Below are positions 47,431-55,995 of a DNA stretch of 64,000 nucleotides, piece by piece. The stretch covers positions 2,432,501 to 2,496,500 of the forward strand of contig NZ_CP108455.1 in the NCBI RefSeq assembly GCF_036241575.1, written 5' to 3'. The DNA is from Streptomyces sp. NBC_01267. Lineage in GTDB: Bacteria > Actinomycetota > Actinomycetes > Streptomycetales > Streptomycetaceae. The position numbers and the translations under genes were made by a program. Position 1 is the stretch's first letter. Each line of letters begins with the position of its first letter. Under the pieces are notes generated by a model that worked only from the letters and a program-made list of their open reading frames with translations, did no database searches and was not told where the DNA came from.

Positions 47431-50007
47431 GTGCCTGGCACGAATCTGACCCGCGAAGAGGCGCAGGAGCGGGCGCGCCTGCTCACCGTGGACGCGTACA
47501 CGATCGACCTCGATCTGAGCGGGGCGCAGGAGGGTGGCACCTACCGGTCCGCGACCACCGTGCGCTTCGAGTCCGCCGAGGCCGGGGCCGCCACCTTCAT
47601 CGACCTGGTCGCGCCCGCGGTGCACGAAGTGGTACTGAACGGCGAGGCGCTGGACGCCTCCGCGGTCTTCCAGGACTCGCGGATCGCGCTGTCCGGGCTG
47701 CTCGCCGGGGAGAACGAGCTGCGGGTCGTCGCCGACTGCGCGTACACCAACACCGGTGAGGGGCTGCACCGCTTCGTCGACCCGGTCGACGACCAGGCGT
47801 ACCTCTACACGCAGTTCGAGGTCCCGGACGCGCGGCGGGTCTTCGCCAGCTTCGAGCAGCCCGACCTGAAGGCGACCTTCCAGTTCACCGTGAAGGCCCC
47901 GCAGGGCTGGACCGTGATCTCCAACTCGCCGACGCCGGAACCCGAGGACCACGTCTGGCGGTTCGAGCCGACGCCGCGCATCTCGACGTACATCACCGCG
48001 CTGATCGTCGGTCCGTACCACTCGGTGCACAGCAGCTACGAGAAGGACGGGAAGTCCGTCCCCCTCGGCATCTACTGCCGCCCCTCGCTGGCCGAGTTCC
48101 TGGACTCCGACGCGATCTTCGACGTCACGCGGCAGGGCTTCGACTGGTTCCAGGAGAAGTTCGACTACGACTACCCGTTCGCCAAGTACGACCAGCTCTT
48201 CGTGCCGGAGTTCAACGCCGGGGCCATGGAGAACGCGGGCGCGGTGACCATCCGCGACCAGTACGTGTTCCGTTCCAAGGTCACCGACGCGGCCTACGAG
48301 ACGCGCGCCGAGACGATCCTGCACGAGCTCGCGCACATGTGGTTCGGCGACCTCGTCACCATGGAGTGGTGGAACGACCTGTGGCTGAACGAGTCGTTCG
48401 CCACGTACACCTCGATCGCCTGCCTGGCGTACGCGCCGGGTTCGAAGTGGCCGCAGTCGTGGACGACGTTCGCCAACTCGATGAAGACCTGGGCCTACCG
48501 CCAGGACCAGCTGCCCTCCACGCACCCGATCATGGCCGACATCACCGACCTGGACGACGTCCTGGTCAACTTCGACGGCATCACGTACGCCAAGGGCGCC
48601 TCGGTGCTCAAGCAGCTCGTCGCCTACGTCGGGATGGACGCGTTCTTCCAGGGCGTGCAGGCGTACTTCAAGCAGCATGCCTTCGGCAACACCCGGCTCT
48701 CCGACCTGCTGGGCGCACTGGAGAAGACCTCCGGGCGTGACCTGAAGGCCTGGTCGAAGGCGTGGCTGGAGACCGCGGGGATCAACATCCTGCGCCCGGA
48801 GATCGAGGTCGACGGCGCCGGTCATGTCACCTCGTTCGCCGTGCGGCAGGAGGCGCCCGCGCTGCCCGCCGGCGCCAAGGGCGAGCCGACGCTGCGCCCG
48901 CACCGCATCGCGATCGGCTGCTACGACCTGGACGGGAGCGGCAAGCTCGTCCGTACGAACCGCATCGAGCTGGACGTGGACGGCGAGCGCACCGAGGTGC
49001 CGTTCCCGCCGAACACGCCGCGCCCCGCGGTGATCCTGCTCAACGACGACGACCTGTCGTACGCCAAGGTGCGCCTGGACGAGGAGTCGCTGCGGGTCGT
49101 CACCGCGCACCTCGGGGACTTCACCGAGTCGCTGCCGCGCGCGCTGTCCTGGGCCTCCGCCTGGGACATGACCCGCGACGGCGAGCTCGCCACCCGTGAC
49201 TACCTGGCGCTCGTCCTCTCCGGCATCTCCAAGGAGACGGACATCGGCGTCGTCCAGTCGCTGCACCGTCAGGTGAAGATGGCGCTGGACCTGTACGCGG
49301 ACCCGGCCGGGCGCGAGGCGGGGCTGACCCGGTGGACCGACGCGACGCTGGCGCACCTGCGGTCCTCCGACGCGGGCAGCGACCACCAGCTGGCGTGGGC
49401 GCGTGCCTTCGCCGATACGGCGCGTACGCCGCTCCAGCTCGATCTGCTGGTCGGGCTGCTCGAAGGCACCGAGTCGGTCGAGGGGCTGGCCGTCGACACC
49501 GAGCTGCGCTGGGCGTTCGTCCACCGGCTGGCCGCTGTCGGGCGGTTCGACGAGGAGGAGATCGCCGGCGAGCTGGTGCGTGACCGGACCTCGGCGGGTG
49601 AGCGGCACGCGGCGAGCGCCCGTGCCGCGCGTCCGACGGAGGCCGCGAAGGCGGAGGCCTGGGCCTCCGTCGTCGAGTCGGACCAGCTGCCCAACGCCGT
49701 GCAGGAAGCGGTCATCGGGGGCTTCGTGCAGACCGACCAGCGCGAGCTGCTCGCCCCGTACACGGAGAAGTACTTCTCGGCGGTCAAGAAGGTCTGGGAC
49801 TCCCGCAGCCACGAGATGGCCCAGCAGGTCGCGGTGGGTCTCTACCCGTCGCTCCAGGTGTCGCAGGAGACGCTGGACGCCACCGACACGTGGCTGGCCT
49901 CGGCCGAACCGAGCGCCGCGCTGCGGCGGTTGATCTCCGAGTCGCGGTCCGGCGTGGAGCGGGCGCTCCGGGCGCAGGCCGCCGACGCGGGTGCGGCGAC
50001 GGCGTAA
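47431..50007 (+). CDS. pepN: Aminopeptidase N (M1 family), copy 2
   Basis: 858 residues from GTG 47431 (VPGTNLTREEAQERARLLTV), mirroring the start of copy 1. GAMEN is present and the zinc site is H298-E-L-A-H with the distal Glu in LWLNESFA. It shares the whole domain order with the gene at 36145, including the C-terminal ERAP1-like helical region. GAGGAG lies about 10 nt upstream. One copy may have a different peptide preference; which one is the main enzyme cannot be told. Confidence 0.94.
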   Translation: MPGTNLTREEAQERARLLTVDAYTIDLDLSGAQEGGTYRSATTVRFESAEAGAATFIDLVAPAVHEVVLNGEALDASAVFQDSRIALSGLLAGENELRVVADCAYTNTGEGLHRFVDPVDDQAYLYTQFEVPDARRVFASFEQPDLKATFQFTVKAPQGWTVISNSPTPEPEDHVWRFEPTPRISTYITALIVGPYHSVHSSYEKDGKSVPLGIYCRPSLAEFLDSDAIFDVTRQGFDWFQEKFDYDYPFAKYDQLFVPEFNAGAMENAGAVTIRDQYVFRSKVTDAAYETRAETILHELAHMWFGDLVTMEWWNDLWLNESFATYTSIACLAYAPGSKWPQSWTTFANSMKTWAYRQDQLPSTHPIMADITDLDDVLVNFDGITYAKGASVLKQLVAYVGMDAFFQGVQAYFKQHAFGNTRLSDLLGALEKTSGRDLKAWSKAWLETAGINILRPEIEVDGAGHVTSFAVRQEAPALPAGAKGEPTLRPHRIAIGCYDLDGSGKLVRTNRIELDVDGERTEVPFPPNTPRPAVILLNDDDLSYAKVRLDEESLRVVTAHLGDFTESLPRALSWASAWDMTRDGELATRDYLALVLSGISKETDIGVVQSLHRQVKMALDLYADPAGREAGLTRWTDATLAHLRSSDAGSDHQLAWARAFADTARTPLQLDLLVGLLEGTESVEGLAVDTELRWAFVHRLAAVGRFDEEEIAGELVRDRTSAGERHAASARAARPTEAAKAEAWASVVESDQLPNAVQEAVIGGFVQTDQRELLAPYTEKYFSAVKKVWDSRSHEMAQQVAVGLYPSLQVSQETLDATDTWLASAEPSAALRRLISESRSGVERALRAQAADAGAATA

Positions 50008-50015
50008 CGACGCCG

Positions 50016-50060
50016 GGGCGGGTGCGGAACGGTTCCCCCGGGACCGTTCCGCACCCGCCC
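50016..50060. terminator. Bidirectional terminator between pepN copy 2 and alc
   Basis: Perfect 18-bp arms (GGGCGGGTGCGGAACGGT and complement), loop of 9 nt. It starts 8 bp past the pepN stop. Confidence 0.9.
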
Positions 50061-50074
50061 CTGTCCGTCCTGTT

Positions 50075-50124
50075 CAGCTGTCCTGAAGCTGTCCTGGTCA
50101 GCTGTCCTGGTCAGCTGTCCTGGT
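50075..50124. repeat. Four tandem units of 12-13 bp after pepN copy 2
   Basis: CAGCTGTCCTGGT occurs twice exactly (50099-50111, 50112-50124) after two shorter, slightly changed copies starting at 50075 and 50087. It sits between the terminator and the alc stop codon. Confidence 0.85.
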
Positions 50125-50139
50125 CAGCAGCAGTGCAGC

Positions 50140-51258
50140 TCAGTAGCGGCTGCGCAGCTCCGCGATACCCGCCGCGGTGAACGTCCCGTGCAGCCGCATC
50201 CTCGCCACACCGCCGTCCGGGAAGGCGTCCAGGCGTACGTGCGTGACGACCGCCTCGGTGTCCAGCGGGAAGCGGTGCGAGGTGTCGGGCTGGAGCCGGG
50301 TGCGCGGCAGGATCTCGAACCACTCGCCCGTCTCGCCGTCGCGCCCGCTGAGCGCGATCCAGCCCGCCGCGTTGCCCTTCAGATAGGCCGTGTCGATCTC
50401 GACGGCGCGCACGGCGCCCTGGGCGGCCAGCCGGAACCGCACCCAGTCGTTGGTGTGGCGGACCCGGCGGCGGCGGTTCTCCCAGCCGTCGTCCATCTTG
50501 CGGGAGGTGCCGGGCAGGATGATCTGGGTCGGCGAGGAGTAGAAGCGGTCCGACGCGTCCTCGTAGGTACCGCCGTTGAGCACCGAGATCAGGTCGACGG
50601 TGGAGAGCAGCTCCAGCCACGCCGGGTCGGGGACGACCTCGCCGTGCACCCGGAGCCGGGCGACACCGCCGTCGGGGTGCTGGCAGAGCCGGACGTGGGT
50701 CCAGCGGCGGTCGTCGGTGATCTCGAAGCCGTTGGCGGCGTGGCCGCGTACGGGGGTCTCCGGGACGATCTCCTCCCACTTCACGTCGTCGGCGAGCAGT
50801 TCCTCCGGGCTCGGGGAGCCCTCGACGGCCGCGGCCTGGACCGAGACGCGCTGCGGGTAGTTGCCGCGGAAGTGGGCGGTGTCGACGATGATCCCGCGGA
50901 TGACGCCGGGGGCGCCGAGCCGTACCAGCGCCCAGTCGTGCTCCCCGGGCGCGGGGAACGGGGCCTCGGCGGTGCCACGCCGGCGGCGGGTCTCCCAGCC
51001 GTCCATGATCTTGCCCTTGTGGCCGAAGCGCTCGGGGTCGAAGACGGCGCGCTCGCGGACGAGCAGGTTCTCGCGCTCGGCGAAGAACTCGTCGTTGGCG
51101 GCGACGACACCCGCACCGAGGCGGCGGTCCGCCAGGTCCACGAGTTCGGTGAAGGGGAAGTCCCCGACCCGGTAGTCGGCGTACGGGTCGCCGCCGCCGT
51201 ACGGGGCGGCGTCGTTCGCGTGCGGGTCCTGGGCGTTCGCTGCGTCGGTGGAAGTCAT
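50140..51258 (-). CDS. alc: Allantoicase
   Basis: 372 residues from ATG 51258. It contains two related jelly-roll repeats, each with a DTAHFRGNYP / DTAYLKGNA block, DDRRW.HVRL or a like segment and a GGVAR(L/M)R(L/V)HG end, as in known allantoicases. It turns allantoate into ureidoglycolate and urea in purine breakdown. No other allantoin gene is visible near it. A LysR-type regulator lies 59 bp upstream on the same strand. A longer frame to 51282 is not needed. Confidence 0.93.
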   Translation of the reverse strand: MTSTDAANAQDPHANDAAPYGGGDPYADYRVGDFPFTELVDLADRRLGAGVVAANDEFFAERENLLVRERAVFDPERFGHKGKIMDGWETRRRRGTAEAPFPAPGEHDWALVRLGAPGVIRGIIVDTAHFRGNYPQRVSVQAAAVEGSPSPEELLADDVKWEEIVPETPVRGHAANGFEITDDRRWTHVRLCQHPDGGVARLRVHGEVVPDPAWLELLSTVDLISVLNGGTYEDASDRFYSSPTQIILPGTSRKMDDGWENRRRRVRHTNDWVRFRLAAQGAVRAVEIDTAYLKGNAAGWIALSGRDGETGEWFEILPRTRLQPDTSHRFPLDTEAVVTHVRLDAFPDGGVARMRLHGTFTAAGIAELRSRY

Positions 51259-51317
51259 GAGTCGACTGTCACCCCTGCACACCGATCGCGTCCATCGAAA
51301 GTTTCCGCAGGATTCTT

Positions 51318-52238
51318 TCAGGAATTCTGAACGTTCCTACGAACGGCCGCCACCTCGCGCAGCGCGTCGAGCACCCGGCCCACCGCGGCGCCCTCCTCGG
51401 CCCCGCGCCGGACCGCCGCGATCACATGGCGCTGCGGCTGGTCGGCGCTCAGCACCCGGGTGACCACCCCCGTACGGCGCTCCGCCGCGGCCATCCTCGG
51501 CACCAGCGCGACCCCCATGCCCGCTTCCACCATGGCCAGGATCGCCGTCCAGCCCGCGGCGCTGTGGGCCTGTTCGGGAACGAACCCGGCGGCCTCGCAG
51601 GCAGCCGTGGTGATCTCCGACCAGGGACCGCTGCCCCCGAAGATCCATGGCTCACCGGAGAGATCCGCCAGCCGCAGCCCCTCGGCGGCGGCGAGCGGGT
51701 GGCCGGCGGGCAGCGCGACATCGAGCGGATCCGCCAGCAGCGGTATCCGGGTGAAGCGCGGGTCCCGGGCCGTCGGGGCGTGCGCGGCCAGCGAGAGGGC
51801 CAGATCGACCTCACCGCCCGACAGCAGGGTGTACGCCTCGGCCGCCTCCGCCTCCCGTACCCGGACGTCCAGCTCCGGGCTGCTGAGCCGCAGCGCGGCG
51901 ACGGCGGGCACGACCAGGGCGGGGACCGCCGTGGAGAAGGCGCCCACCCGGACCTCGCCCGCCTCGCCCTGGAGGTATCCGGCCAGCTCCGCGTCCGCGC
52001 GCTCCAGCTGGGCGAAGACCGCCTCGGCGTGCCGGAGGACGAGCTGGGCCGCGTCGGTCAGCCTGACCCGCCTGCCGTGTGCCACGAGCAGCGGTACGCC
52101 GAGCTGCCTGGCCAGGTTGGAGAGCTGCTGGGAGACGGCCGACGGGGTCATCCGGAGCGCCTCGGCCGTGGCGGTCACGGTCCCGCGCTCGTTCAGGGTG
52201 CGGAGGATCTGCAGCTTCCTGATGTCCCACTCGGTCAT
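51318..52238 (-). CDS. LysR-family transcriptional regulator
   Basis: 306 residues. The N-terminal winged helix-turn-helix reads LRTLNERGTVTATAEALRMTP followed by SAVSQQLSNLARQLG; the effector domain follows. LysR regulators commonly act on neighbours, so alc, 59 bp downstream on the same strand, could be in its operon or under its control. This is less usual than the divergent layout. Effector unknown. Confidence 0.9.
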   Translation of the reverse strand: MTEWDIRKLQILRTLNERGTVTATAEALRMTPSAVSQQLSNLARQLGVPLLVAHGRRVRLTDAAQLVLRHAEAVFAQLERADAELAGYLQGEAGEVRVGAFSTAVPALVVPAVAALRLSSPELDVRVREAEAAEAYTLLSGGEVDLALSLAAHAPTARDPRFTRIPLLADPLDVALPAGHPLAAAEGLRLADLSGEPWIFGGSGPWSEITTAACEAAGFVPEQAHSAAGWTAILAMVEAGMGVALVPRMAAAERRTGVVTRVLSADQPQRHVIAAVRRGAEEGAAVGRVLDALREVAAVRRNVQNS

Positions 52239-52282
52239 GCCCGCAACCTACCCGCACCGCTCGCGGGGGCCCCGGACACAGA

Positions 52283-52319
52283 GATGCTGCGGAGTCGCCC
52301 CGGGCGGCTCCGCAGCATC
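52283..52319. terminator. Terminator after the small membrane gene (52336)
   Basis: GATGCTGCGGAG pairs with CTCCGCAGCATC around a loop containing CCCCGGGCGG. It lies 17 bp past the small gene's stop, upstream of the LysR gene. Confidence 0.8.
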
Positions 52320-52335
52320 AGTGACGTGCGAGGTG

Positions 52336-52566
52336 TCAGGCCTTCTTGCGGGACTTGTCGAGCACCATCACCAGTCCGGCGATGATCCCGAACAGAAGGA
52401 GCGGCGTGATCACAAAGAGGCCGACCGTGTCGATCACACTGAGGCCGGGACCGGGGTCGTCGCCGTCGTCGCGCGTGAGCGCGAGCGCGGGGGACGACAT
52501 GAGCAGCATCATCAGCGTCGTACCGGCTGCTACGGCTCCGGCGCGCAGGGCGTTCTTCTTGTCCAC
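52336..52566 (-). CDS. Small membrane protein of unknown function
   Basis: 76 residues from GTG 52566. The N-terminal part (ALRAGAVAAGTTLMMLLMSSPALAL) looks like a signal peptide or helix, followed by a short acidic turn DDGDDPGPG and a second helix (TVGLFVITPLLLFGIIAGLVMVL) with basic end DKSRKKA. The first 37 bp overlap the 3' end of malQ in another frame. No clear ribosome site precedes it, so it may be read by coupling. Confidence 0.65.
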   Translation of the reverse strand: MDKKNALRAGAVAAGTTLMMLLMSSPALALTRDDGDDPGPGLSVIDTVGLFVITPLLLFGIIAGLVMVLDKSRKKA

Positions 52567-54632
52567 GGAGCAAACGTAGCGAACGGCCTTGTGGCCCGCG
52601 CGCCCGGGGGTCCCGTACGCGCCGCGAACTCAGCCATCAGGCGGTGCAGCCGGGGGGAGGCCGCCACGTCCTCCAGGGTGACGGGCCGTCCGTGCGCGTC
52701 GGCAACCGGCAGGCGCCAGTTGGGGTATTCGTCCCAGGTGCCGGGCAGATTCTGCGGGCGCCGGTCGCCCACCGCGTCCGGCAGCCAGATACCGGTCATC
52801 CGGGCCGGGGTGCGCAGCAGGAAGCGGTAGACCGCGCGGACCTCGCCCTCCTCGTCGCCGGAGCCCTCGGGCAGCAGGCCCAGTCGGGAGAGGTATCCGA
52901 GCCACTCGGCGGTCTCCGCCTTGTCCTCGGCCTGCTCCTGGCCGAGCGGGTGGGTCAGCAACCCCAGCCGGTGGCGCAGTTCGACGTGCTCGCCGGTCAA
53001 CCGGGCCGCGGTGGACGGCAGATCGTGGGTGGTGGCCGTGGCCACGCACTCCTCCCGCCATTCCGCCGGGGCCAGCGGGCGCCCCGTACCGCTCCAGTCG
53101 CGCTCGAACCAGAGCACGGAGGTGCCCAGCACGCCCCGCCGTGACAGGGCCTCACGCACTCCGGGCTCGACCGTTCCGAGGTCCTCGCCGATCACCACGG
53201 CGCCCGCGCGGTGGGCCTCCAGGGCGAGGACGGCGAGCATCGCGTCGGCGTCGTAACGGACATATGTTCCGGTGGTGGGATCGCCGCCCTCCGGTACCCA
53301 CCAGAGCCGGAAGAGCCCCATCACATGGTCGATGCGCAGGGCGCCCGCGTTGCGCAGGATGCCGCGGAGCAGCCCGCGGAAGGGTGCGTACCCGGACGCG
53401 GCCAGGGCGTCGGGGCGCCAGGGTGGCAGGCCCCAGTCCTGCCCCCGGGCGTTGAAGGCGTCCGGCGGGGCGCCGACCGACATGCCGGAGGCGAAGGCGT
53501 CCTGCTGCGCCCAGGCATCGGAGCCGCCCGGGTGCACGCCGACGGCCAGGTCGTGGACCAGACCGATGTCCATGCCCGCCTCGTGCGCGGTGTGCTGGGC
53601 GGCGGCGAGCTGGGTGTCGGTCAGCCAGGCCAGCCACATGTGGAAGTCGACGCGGTCCTGGAGCGCGGCGCGGGCGCGGGCCGTCTCGCGCGAGCGGGGG
53701 TCGCGGAGGCCCGCGGGCCAGGCGTGCCGGTCCGGGCCGTGCGCCTCCGCCAGCGCGCACCAGGTGGCGTGGTCCTCCAGGGGTCTGCCCTGGGCGGCGA
53801 GGAAGTCCGCGTACGCGGCGCGGCGGCCGGGTCCGAGCGGCACCCGGGCGATCAGTTCCAGGGCTTCCTTCTTCAGCGCCCACACGGCGTCGCGGTCGAT
53901 CAGCGCGCCGTTCCGGAGGACCTCGTCCCGCAGGGCGGCGCCCCGCTCCAGGTGGCTGCGGTCCGCCACGTACGCGTACTCGGGGACGGCCTCGATGCGC
54001 AGATGGACGGGATCGGGGAAGCGGCGCGACGAGGGCCGGTAGGGCGAGGGGTCGGTGGGCGTGCCGGGCACCGCCGCGTGCAGCGGGTTGACCTGGACGA
54101 ATCCGGCGCCGTGCACCCGCCCCGACCAGGCCGCGAGCTCGGCCAGGTCGCCGAGGTCACCCATGCCCCAGGAGCGGTCGGACAGCAGGGAGTAGAGCTG
54201 CACGAGGAAGCCGTGACGGTGGCCGGGTGGCTGCGGCACCCGCTCGGGCGCGACGACGAGGGTGGCCCGCGCGGTGCGGCCGTCCTCCGCCTCGGCGTGC
54301 AACTCATGTACGCCGAGGGGCAGTTCCTGCCATTTGTCGAGCGTGCGGCCCTGCTCGGTCTCGATCCGCAGTGTGCTGCCCGGCGGCAGGTCGCTCACCA
54401 CGGCGGGCCGCTCCCCGGGCCTGGCCACCACGGTCGGCGGCAGCAGCCGGCTCGCCAGGTCCGCCTCGTGGCGGCCGAGAGCCTCGCCGATCGCCTCCGG
54501 CGTCGACGCGTCGACGTCCAGCGCGGCGAGCACCGCGACGACGGTGGTGTCGGAGACCGGGACGGTGACGTCCGCGGAAGGTGAGCAGGAGGTGGCGACT
54601 CCGTGCAACGCGGCGAGCCTGGCAAGGCTCAT
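52530..54632 (-). CDS. malQ: 4-alpha-glucanotransferase (amylomaltase)
   Basis: 700 residues. A family-77 core follows an N-terminal beta domain: GFLVQLYSLLSDRSWGMGDLGDL, RIDHVMGLFRLWW (catalytic nucleophile region, Asp), VVIGEDLGTV (acid/base Glu) and ATTHDLPST. It transfers maltooligosaccharides in glycogen/maltose metabolism. The start MSLARLAALHGVATS is usual. Its end overlaps the start of the next small membrane gene. Confidence 0.93.
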   Translation of the reverse strand: MSLARLAALHGVATSCSPSADVTVPVSDTTVVAVLAALDVDASTPEAIGEALGRHEADLASRLLPPTVVARPGERPAVVSDLPPGSTLRIETEQGRTLDKWQELPLGVHELHAEAEDGRTARATLVVAPERVPQPPGHRHGFLVQLYSLLSDRSWGMGDLGDLAELAAWSGRVHGAGFVQVNPLHAAVPGTPTDPSPYRPSSRRFPDPVHLRIEAVPEYAYVADRSHLERGAALRDEVLRNGALIDRDAVWALKKEALELIARVPLGPGRRAAYADFLAAQGRPLEDHATWCALAEAHGPDRHAWPAGLRDPRSRETARARAALQDRVDFHMWLAWLTDTQLAAAQHTAHEAGMDIGLVHDLAVGVHPGGSDAWAQQDAFASGMSVGAPPDAFNARGQDWGLPPWRPDALAASGYAPFRGLLRGILRNAGALRIDHVMGLFRLWWVPEGGDPTTGTYVRYDADAMLAVLALEAHRAGAVVIGEDLGTVEPGVREALSRRGVLGTSVLWFERDWSGTGRPLAPAEWREECVATATTHDLPSTAARLTGEHVELRHRLGLLTHPLGQEQAEDKAETAEWLGYLSRLGLLPEGSGDEEGEVRAVYRFLLRTPARMTGIWLPDAVGDRRPQNLPGTWDEYPNWRLPVADAHGRPVTLEDVAASPRLHRLMAEFAARTGPPGARATRPFATFAPWTRRTPCAPEP

Positions 54633-54658
54633 GCGGACTCCCCGTTCAGGCTCCGGCT

Positions 54659-54898
54659 TCAGATTCCGGCAGCCGTTCCGTATGCGGTGGGCTCACTGGT
54701 CAGCGGGGTGGCGTCGGCGAGCGGCGGCTCGCTGGTGAGGGGGGCGACGTCGGAGAGGGGTGGTTCGCTCGTCAGGGGCAGTTCCATGGAGCTGGTGCTC
54801 GCGTCGGGGTCGGACATCTGGACCGGCAGGAGCTCCGGAACAGTCTCCGTGACGGGTTTGCACAGGGCCGAGAGCAGAAGCTGCGCTGAAGCGACCAC
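54659..54898 (-). CDS. Small Pro/Ser/Thr/Glu-rich repeat protein, unknown
   Basis: 79 residues from GTG 54898, with GGAG 6 nt upstream. A short hydrophobic start (MVASAQLLLSALCKPV) is followed by three imperfect repeats of PLTSEPPL(S/A)D(V/A). It is very acidic and without basic residues after residue 14. It may be secreted or just disordered. It lies 26 bp before malQ on the same strand. I do not recognise it; a fortuitous frame is possible, though the ribosome site speaks for translation. Confidence 0.5.
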   Translation of the reverse strand: MVASAQLLLSALCKPVTETVPELLPVQMSDPDASTSSMELPLTSEPPLSDVAPLTSEPPLADATPLTSEPTAYGTAAGI

Positions 54899-55217
54899 AA
54901 GAATCTCCGTAAGGTCGGCTGATGGGTCGGAATCAGGCCCCTACCCAGCAGGCGCGACCCCATCCGTACACGTCTCACCAACGTGTGCTGGGTCACATTC
55001 CATTCCCCGGCACCGGAATTGTCCACACCGCCAGAGGTCAGGGCAATTCCGGCACACCGGCCACACGCGTGGACACTTCTTCGGCCGTGCGGGGTGTTCG
55101 GACATGCAGATATGCGGATATGCGCGAGCGCCGGGTGACGGAGGCGCTGTCACCCGGCCGCGGCGAAGGCCCGGCCCGGCAGCCCCGCCGACCCCCCACC
55201 GGCCCCCCGTCGGCCTC
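54899..55217. other. Non-coding gap with an inverted repeat
   Basis: 319 bp without a supported gene between the small repeat protein and the HNH gene. CCGGAATTG (55013-55021) and CAATTCCGG (55044-55052) form a 9-bp inverted repeat 22 bp apart, about 115-155 bp before the GTG of the 54659 gene. I see no clear -35/-10 pair. Confidence 0.6.
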
Positions 55218-55754
55218 TCAGGCCGAGACGCCGTCGATCCGGGCCAGCGCGTCGTCCGCGCCGAAGGGCTGCAGGTACGGCAGCCAGCGCGGGTCCCGGT
55301 GCCCGGTCCCGATGATGCGCCAGGCGAGCCCGCTCGGCGGGGCGGGCTGGTGACGCAGCCGCCAGCCCAGTTCCAGCAGGTGACGGTCGGCCTTGACGTG
55401 GTTGCACCGGCGGCACGCGGCCACCACATTGTCCCAGCGGTGCTGCCCGCCGCGACTGCGCGGAATGACATGGTCGACGCTGGTTGCGACGCCACCGCAG
55501 TACATGCAGCGCCCGCCGTCACGGGCGAAGAGCGCACGGCGGGTGAGCGGGACGGGACCCCGGTACGGGACCCGGACGAACCGCTTCAGCCGTACGACGC
55601 TGGGCGCGGGAACGATGCAGGTGGCACTGTGCATGAAGGCGCCGGATTCCTCCAGGGAGACTGCCTTGTTCTCCAGGACGAGGACGAGCGCGCGACGGAG
55701 CGGTACGACGCCGAGGGGCTCGTACGACGCGTTGAGGACCAGGACATGCGGCAC
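55218..55754 (-). CDS. HNH endonuclease
   Basis: 178 residues from GTG 55754 (VPHVLVLNASYEPLGVV), with AAGGAGG 8 nt upstream. The zinc-binding HNH core is CMYCGG...DHVIPRSRGG...NVVAACRRCNHVKADR: two Cys pairs, the catalytic His, and Asn. This actinobacterial HNH type is common and chromosomal; its cellular role is unclear. A longer frame to 55880 is unlikely because the ribosome site supports GTG 55754. Confidence 0.9.
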   Translation of the reverse strand: MPHVLVLNASYEPLGVVPLRRALVLVLENKAVSLEESGAFMHSATCIVPAPSVVRLKRFVRVPYRGPVPLTRRALFARDGGRCMYCGGVATSVDHVIPRSRGGQHRWDNVVAACRRCNHVKADRHLLELGWRLRHQPAPPSGLAWRIIGTGHRDPRWLPYLQPFGADDALARIDGVSA

Positions 55755-55995
55755 GGTGGATGCCTCCTTGTACGCCGGCGGCGCGTGGCTCGCGCCGGGA
55801 CGATCTGCTCTCAGTCTCTCCTCCTGCCTGGTCGAAGCGCCACCAACGCCAGGTAACGGGCTCGGAGTGTTTTCGCCCACGGACCGGGGCTCCGCCGGGT
55901 GGGATACCTCTCTCCGTCGCGCAGGGCGGCGGCCTCACCGCGATGCGCCGTTAGTGTGGAGGTTCTGCCCGCTTCCCTGGAGGTTCCTGCCCGTG

